From NCBI GenBank assembly GCA_002405405.1, contig DHLT01000157.1:1-18039 (forward strand): a stretch of DNA of 18,039 bases, written 5' to 3'. Below are positions 14,395 through 18,039 of the stretch, piece after piece (within the stretch, counting starts at the first letter, position 1; each line of letters begins with the position of its first letter). Made by a program: the position numbers and the translations under genes. The DNA is from Ignavibacteria bacterium UBA4661 (GTDB lineage Bacteria > Bacteroidota > Ignavibacteria > Kapaibacteriales > UBA4661). A model generated the notes under the pieces. The model was not told the origin of the DNA. It saw only the letters and a list, made by a program, of their open reading frames with translations, and made no database searches.

Positions 14395-14967
14395 CTATCG
14401 TGCTGAGAGTGCGCCAAGACTGAGCATAACGGCGGCGCGTTCAGGATCCATCGATTCCAACACACGCGCAGCATTCTTTCGTTTCATTAACTTCAAGATT
14501 TTCGCCGCTTCTCGATCATCAACATTTTTCAAAATAGCCGCTACATTCGGCGGCTGAGAATCATCATAAATTTTCGCAAATGTCAGATAGTTTGCTTCAG
14601 CAAGTGAGTCAATACGGACACCGGCATTGCGCTCAGCATCTTCTTTGAGTTGTTCATTGCGACGGGCAGCAGTCAGAGCACTGTCCAAACGCATATTCAC
14701 GCGGCTGATAGAGTCATTACGCAATTTGATTGTCATTTGTGCAGAGTCACGCTGACCACTGACGGTATTGACTACTTTGATAGTCGAGTCGAGTTTCAGA
14801 GCGAGAGTATCAATCCGCTCAACTGCGTTCGTATCTACAACAATCACGCGAGGCTTGAATGCTAAGATTTCGGGTTTGAATTTATACAACCAAACCGAAA
14901 TCCCAATCACTGCTATGAAAAGCAGGGTCAGTGTAAGAAGAATAAAAATCAGTTGCTTTGCTGTCAT
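14395..14967 (-). CDS. MotE-like protein (MgtE N-domain-like, one transmembrane helix)
   Basis: The protein has 190 residues: a single N-terminal transmembrane helix (QLIFILLTLTLLFIAVIGISVWLY, about 5-28), a long polar coiled-coil segment (about 45-120), and a C-terminal helical repeat (SQPPNVAAILKNVDDREAAKILKLMKRKNAARVLESMDPERAAVMLSLG). The last resembles the N-terminal domain of MgtE transporters and, more distantly, FliG. This layout is that of MotE/YlxF proteins encoded between fliJ and fliK, where MotE is a chaperone or stator-associated factor. The gene sits exactly there, starting 11 bases after fliJ. The role here is inferred from architecture and position. The SD is weak. Confidence 0.82.
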   Translation of the reverse strand: MTAKQLIFILLTLTLLFIAVIGISVWLYKFKPEILAFKPRVIVVDTNAVERIDTLALKLDSTIKVVNTVSGQRDSAQMTIKLRNDSISRVNMRLDSALTAARRNEQLKEDAERNAGVRIDSLAEANYLTFAKIYDDSQPPNVAAILKNVDDREAAKILKLMKRKNAARVLESMDPERAAVMLSLGALSAR

Positions 14968-14978
14968 ATTGCACCGCT

Positions 14979-15419
14979 CTATGAAATTATTCGCCGTTGT
15001 GCCAATTCATCCAAGAAGTTCTGCTCTTCACGGAGTGCTTCTTTGGTATGCTCGTCAAGACGTTTTTCCTTGAGTCGTTCTAACGCTTTTTCTTTTTGCA
15101 TCGCCGCAGCAAGATCAACTCGTTTACGTTCCTCTTCAGCACGGAGTTCTTCGAGTTCGTTATACATGATTTTCAAATCATGCTTGAGTGCTCGAATGTG
15201 ATACCAACCTGCTTCGAGGGCTTGCGCTGAGGTCATGCCATGTTGCGCACTGCCTGCTTGAACCATCAAAGAACGAATGTGATCTTCTGCTTGCGCAATC
15301 TCTTCTTCTTTCCTTGTGCGTGCCTGTACTGTCACACCAAATGCATTTCTTGCATTCGTTGTCTCCGTTGAGCGAATATCCAGCACGGGCTGTAAGCGAA
15401 AAGCAAATTTTTTAGCCAT
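14979..15419 (-). CDS. fliJ: Flagellar export chaperone FliJ
   Basis: FliJ is a small coiled-coil protein that contacts the export ATPase FliI and gate FlhA in the flagellar type III system. The chosen ATG gives 146 residues, the usual size, and the family-typical N-terminus MAKKFAFRLQPVLDIRS. The rest is almost continuous charged helix (KEEEIAQAEDHIRSL, KIMYNELEELRAEEERKRVDLAAAMQKEKALERLKEKRLDEHTKEALREEQNFLDELAQRR). The frame extends upstream to an ATG and a TTG (up to 15455), but those add residues unlike FliJ; none of the starts has an SD. It is the first gene after the sigma-28-like promoter P1 and is followed at once by the motE-like gene. Sequence conservation in FliJ is low, so the call rests on N-terminus, coiled coil and neighbours. 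Confidence 0.88.
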   Translation of the reverse strand: MAKKFAFRLQPVLDIRSTETTNARNAFGVTVQARTRKEEEIAQAEDHIRSLMVQAGSAQHGMTSAQALEAGWYHIRALKHDLKIMYNELEELRAEEERKRVDLAAAMQKEKALERLKEKRLDEHTKEALREEQNFLDELAQRRIIS

Positions 15420-15485
15420 GTCTTGAAGCATTATTGAAATGATCACGAACTTCAAAGAATCGCCAAAACTCTACTCTCCGTAGTT

Positions 15486-15512
15486 GTATCGGCAACTTCA
15501 CCAAAAACTTGA
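15486..15512 (-). promoter_or_regulatory. Sigma-28 (FliA)-type promoter P1 for the hook operon
   Basis: The minus strand reads TCAAGTTT (15512-15505), 11 bases, then GCCGATAC (15493-15486): 14 of 16 positions of the FliA consensus TAAAGTTT-N11-GCCGATAA, with exact spacing. The start of transcription would be near 15479, about 60 bases before fliJ. At the expected 5' end is a small hairpin CUAC-GGAGA-GUAG (15483-15471), again with GGA in the loop. Confidence 0.78.
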
Positions 15513-15531
15513 TACAATCCATGATACAATC
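15510..15531. repeat. Tandem 10-base direct repeat overlapping the P1 -35 region
   Basis: TGATACAATC occurs at 15510-15519 and 15522-15531, a 12-base period. The first copy overlaps the -35 element of P1. GATTGTATC also occurs inside P2. It may be a regulator site; no known binding protein is assigned. Confidence 0.6.
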
Positions 15532-15581
15532 AATGCTTTCGGTGTACAAGTATCGTGAATTTTTTGTTTGAATGTGTACTT

Positions 15582-16064
15582 TTACTCCGGTATCTGCGAT
15601 GATGATACGCGGGCAGGGATATGCTTGGGGTTAAATACCAATAAGCCATATTCTTCACCTTCCGTATTATCGATATGCTTATGGTGCGCGTGATGGGCGC
15701 GGATCAAACCTTGTACGTATCGATTGCGAATCGAGTATGTCCAGCGCATTCTGCGGTGAATGACAATATCATGAAAGAAAAAATTCGTCATGCCATATAT
15801 CGATACACCGCAACCCAACCATAAACGTGCATCTAAAGAGGACAATCCCGAAAAAATTAGTCCAATGCCCAGCGAAGCAAAAAACACAAGAAAGACATCG
15901 TTGAGCTCAAACCAACCTTTGCCTTTTTTGTGATGTGTTTGATGAATTTTCCACAATATTCCATGCATGATGTATTTGTGAAATCCATAAACAAAGCATT
16001 CCATAAGGACGAAACCAAGAATAATAAGAGCGCAGGCAGAAAGAAAAGTCGTGAATGTCATCAT
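15582..16064 (-). CDS. crtZ: Carotenoid 3-hydroxylase, CrtZ type (fatty-acid hydroxylase superfamily)
   Basis: The product is a 160-residue integral-membrane di-iron enzyme. All four histidine clusters of the CrtZ family are present in order: HKYIMH (H29, H34), HQTHH (H41, H44, H45), HDIVIH (H98, H103) and HHAHH (H124, H127, H128). The length equals known bacterial CrtZ (about 160). Such enzymes hydroxylate beta-ionone rings, for example beta-carotene to zeaxanthin. Hydrophobic segments at about 5-25, 55-75 and 83-97 match the expected membrane helices. The start codon overlaps the stop of the upstream MBL gene (ATGA, 16061-16064), so translation is probably coupled; a second ATG follows directly. 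No other carotenoid gene is visible. A different lipid substrate is possible. Confidence 0.87.
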   Translation of the reverse strand: MMTFTTFLSACALIILGFVLMECFVYGFHKYIMHGILWKIHQTHHKKGKGWFELNDVFLVFFASLGIGLIFSGLSSLDARLWLGCGVSIYGMTNFFFHDIVIHRRMRWTYSIRNRYVQGLIRAHHAHHKHIDNTEGEEYGLLVFNPKHIPARVSSSQIPE

Positions 16065-16870
16065 GATGCTTGTGCTGAAATACTTGGTAAGTGAAGCGTT
16101 AAGCCATCGTAGGCAAGTCGAATATGCGAGGGAAGTTGCGCTTCCGTGTCGCTGTGCTTAAGATTATGAGCAATATGGGTAAAGTATGTTATTTGGGGTT
16201 GTATTTGCTCGGCAACTGCAATTGCTTCAGGTACTGTGTAATGTGTAGAATGCTGAGGAGCATAACGTAATGCATCGAGAATTAAAATTTCTACACCACT
16301 CAGCAAACGTAAAGAATGCTCTCCGATGTAGTTGGTATCGGTACAATAGGCGATATTGCCGAAACGGAAACCCAACACCGCCAAATTACCATGAAGCATT
16401 GGAATTGGTTGTACAGGAATATCACCTATCATAAAAGTTTGCTCATCGATGATATGAACCTCTACTTGTGGAATACCGCCACCAATTTGAGTAGCATAGC
16501 CAAAAGCATAAAGAAACGAACGCTTAAGATTGTCGAATGTTTCTTGCATAAGGTAAATAGGCATTGCTTTTTCTTGCTTAAAATTATAGCACCGAATATC
16601 ATCAAAACCTGCAATATGGTCGATATGATGATGGGTGTACAATACTGCATCAAGCTTGGTGGTATTAGTCATGAGCATTTGCTGGCGAAAATCCGGTGTT
16701 GTATCGACAACAATCGTTGTTGTTGACGACTGTACCATAATCGATGGACGCAAGCGTTTGTCGCGTATGTCGGTTGAAGTACATGTTGCGCACGAGCAGG
16801 CGATAGTTGGTACACCGGTCGATGTTCCTGTGCCCAACAGCGTAACAGTCAGTGCGGGTGTATGTACCAT
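16061..16870 (-). CDS. MBL-fold metallohydrolase, PhnP-like
   Basis: This 269-residue cytosolic metallo-beta-lactamase-fold hydrolase begins with LLGTGTSTGVPTIACSCATC, the glycine-rich strand and CxCxxC-type cysteine cluster (C25, C27, C30) seen in PhnP-like proteins. Metal ligands are clear: THHHIDH (H80, H82, D84, H85), H160 in MLHGNL, D178 in YCTDTNYI, and H232/H235 in FTHIAHNLKH. LILDALR (196-202) is also typical. PhnP itself cleaves cyclic ribose phosphodiesters; many relatives act on unknown phosphodiesters, so the substrate is not assigned. It begins 20 bases after the upstream unknown gene and overlaps crtZ by four bases, forming a three-gene minus-strand unit. No phn genes are nearby. 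Confidence 0.88.
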   Translation of the reverse strand: MVHTPALTVTLLGTGTSTGVPTIACSCATCTSTDIRDKRLRPSIMVQSSTTTIVVDTTPDFRQQMLMTNTTKLDAVLYTHHHIDHIAGFDDIRCYNFKQEKAMPIYLMQETFDNLKRSFLYAFGYATQIGGGIPQVEVHIIDEQTFMIGDIPVQPIPMLHGNLAVLGFRFGNIAYCTDTNYIGEHSLRLLSGVEILILDALRYAPQHSTHYTVPEAIAVAEQIQPQITYFTHIAHNLKHSDTEAQLPSHIRLAYDGLTLHLPSISAQAS

Positions 16871-16890
16871 AGTATCGTCAGAGAGAAAAA

Positions 16891-17601
16891 TTAGTACGAA
16901 CGCTCCTCGACAGGAATTTGCATACGCCGAAACTGATCGATAACGAGTGTACGAACAGAGTCTTCTTGCTTGTTAAGCGCATGGGGAATATAGGTTACAA
17001 CGCTTACCTTGCCCAGTAAGTCACTTCGTGAGCGAAGGACACCAGCCATCATTTCCAGACGACGTTGAACTTTTTCATATTCATTGGCATCAAGTTTACC
17101 GACAATGTACAGTTTTGTCGGCAGTGTATCAGTGGTAATTACACCGGCAACATGAGACATTAACACGGCTTGTTTTTTCAGATCATTATCTTTTGAATAC
17201 AATAATCCTTCTTTCAAGACATTCCGATAATCATCAACCGAAGTACATTGTTTATAGATTGCTGTGCTACCTACGGTCATTTTAGTGTAAGCAGAGTCAG
17301 CACCGATTTCTTGTGTGATGGTCTGAATAATGTTGCTTGCACGAGTCGAATCAATCGGGCTCATGACAGTTACAAACACAGCATTCGTTGCGGGTATTTT
17401 TCGTTTTTTGACGATAGCACTCCGCTTGGGCATTTGACGATATACCATTGTCAAGACGCCGACAGTCAAAGGAAGCATTGCTAAAAAGGCAAGAATATAG
17501 ATCCAACCACGTTTTATATTCGATGACCGCCCGTCTGCTACTTGTGTATCTGCATCATCAAGAGGTTCGTCATCAAGCAGAGGTTTATTCGATATACTCA
17601 T
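16891..17601 (-). CDS. Unknown single-pass membrane protein
   Basis: The ATG at 17599-17601 gives 236 residues. The frame opens earlier at a GTG (17664), but that extension is less likely. The first 30 residues are acidic (LLDDEPLDDAD) then basic (IKRG), followed by one transmembrane helix (WIYILAFLAMLPLTVGVLTMVY, about 33-54). The rest is soluble and, by the positive-inside rule, probably periplasmic. It contains VFVTVMSPIDSTRASNIIQTITQEIG, TDTLPTKLYIVGKLDANEYEKVQRRLEMMAGVLRSR and GKVSVVTYIP, a pattern suggesting an alternating alpha/beta fold. No family is recognised. It is the first gene of the unit with the MBL hydrolase and crtZ. No SD is seen. Confidence 0.72.
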   Translation of the reverse strand: MSISNKPLLDDEPLDDADTQVADGRSSNIKRGWIYILAFLAMLPLTVGVLTMVYRQMPKRSAIVKKRKIPATNAVFVTVMSPIDSTRASNIIQTITQEIGADSAYTKMTVGSTAIYKQCTSVDDYRNVLKEGLLYSKDNDLKKQAVLMSHVAGVITTDTLPTKLYIVGKLDANEYEKVQRRLEMMAGVLRSRSDLLGKVSVVTYIPHALNKQEDSVRTLVIDQFRRMQIPVEERSY

Positions 17602-17754
17602 AAAGATTATTGTTCCGAGAGATTGTATAAGACATTGTATTTCAAAAATGAATAGGTAGCGCACGAAAAATTATTACCCTGATTGCGTCATACCCCTTGA
17701 AGTGTACAGTTAACATTATTCTAGACATTGCCACGCCACCCGTGCGTTTTTGGG

Positions 17755-18039
17755 CTATTCATCAGCATTATTTGTCGACAACATAAAAAAGTCGATGCAA
17801 GTTTCCCCAAAATGGCGTACTGCAATATGTTGCCACATCGGAGGGCGCATAATTGATTCAAAAGTACTATGCTCTACAACGACGATGCCTCCGGGGCGGA
17901 GTAAATTACCACGAATAATGCCACTGACAATACTGTTAGCAAGAAGAAGTTTATAGGGCGGATCGCAGAAAATAAGATCGAAGAGTGATGGCGCAGTAGA
18001 GGTGCGGAAGCGTTCGCTCAAAAGGATATCGGGAGCTTT
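17755..18039 (-). CDS. rsmD: RsmD-like 16S rRNA guanine-N2 methyltransferase, C-terminal part
   Basis: The gene runs off the right end of the window; about 94 C-terminal residues are visible. The fragment contains FDLIFCDPPY, the motif IV (DPPY/F) of N-methyltransferases, then LLRPGGIVVVEHS and a final strand pair with RHFGETCIDFFM, which parallels the GET/GDT-x-x-SFY ending of RsmD. RsmD methylates G966 of 16S rRNA using S-adenosylmethionine. About 65 residues after the DPPY motif also fits RsmD. A DNA methyltransferase with DPPY is the main alternative but less likely given the ending. It is on the same strand as the downstream unit, with 153 bases between. Confidence 0.8.
   Translation of the reverse strand, partial: KAPDILLSERFRTSTAPSLFDLIFCDPPYKLLLANSIVSGIIRGNLLRPGGIVVVEHSTFESIMRPPMWQHIAVRHFGETCIDFFMLSTNNADE

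Noticed and set aside
15420..15455. Upstream TTG/ATG starts of fliJ
   Set aside because: They add residues unlike FliJ N-termini and have no SD; the MAKKFAFRLQ start gives the family length.

Overview
The window looks chromosomal, with about 43 % G+C by eye. It probably comes from a flagellated bacterium of the Bacteroidota/Chlorobiota (FCB) side of the tree. The support is a small outer-membrane barrel protein, a CrtZ-type carotenoid hydroxylase, a PhnP-like metallohydrolase common in that group, and several genes without a Shine-Dalgarno (SD) sequence. The lineage is inference only. No IS element, phage gene, CRISPR array, tRNA or rRNA was seen.

Layout. Positions 1-6614 hold housekeeping genes: the 3' end of lon, a GalE-like epimerase, a convergent outer-membrane protein gene, speA (arginine decarboxylase) and an EamA transporter. 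They are separated by three strong hairpin terminators. Positions 6835-15512 hold a minus-strand flagellar hook locus, transcribed in the order fliJ, motE-like, fliK (unusually long), flgD, TIGR02530-type flagellar protein, a 1.1-kb gap, flgE, and a small repeat-containing protein of unknown function. Positions 15582-18039 hold minus-strand crtZ, the MBL hydrolase, an unknown one-TM protein, and the 3' end of an rsmD-like methyltransferase.

The main discovery concerns regulation of the hook locus. (1) Two near-identical sigma-28/FliA-type promoters, TCAAGTTT-N11-[G/T]CCGATAC, lie upstream of fliJ and upstream of the TIGR02530 gene. (2) Hairpins presenting GGA in a six-base loop (ANGGAN) on the transcribed strand overlap the SD of flgE, the SD of fliK and a candidate start of flgD. 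Two of these match the CsrA/RsmE consensus (A/U)CANGGANG(U/A) completely or nearly so. (3) The gap upstream of flgE has no convincing gene. It carries a series of such GGA-loop hairpins, all in the same orientation, the last followed by a T-run. It resembles a CsrB/RsmZ-like CsrA-sequestering RNA, or a multi-site CsrA-responsive flgE leader. No csrA or fliW lies in the window, so the protein partner is inferred.

Proposed working model: FliA drives the hook operon, CsrA represses translation of fliK, flgD and flgE, and the hairpin-rich RNA made from the same operon titrates CsrA. This model comes from reading the sequence by eye; no folding program or database search was run.
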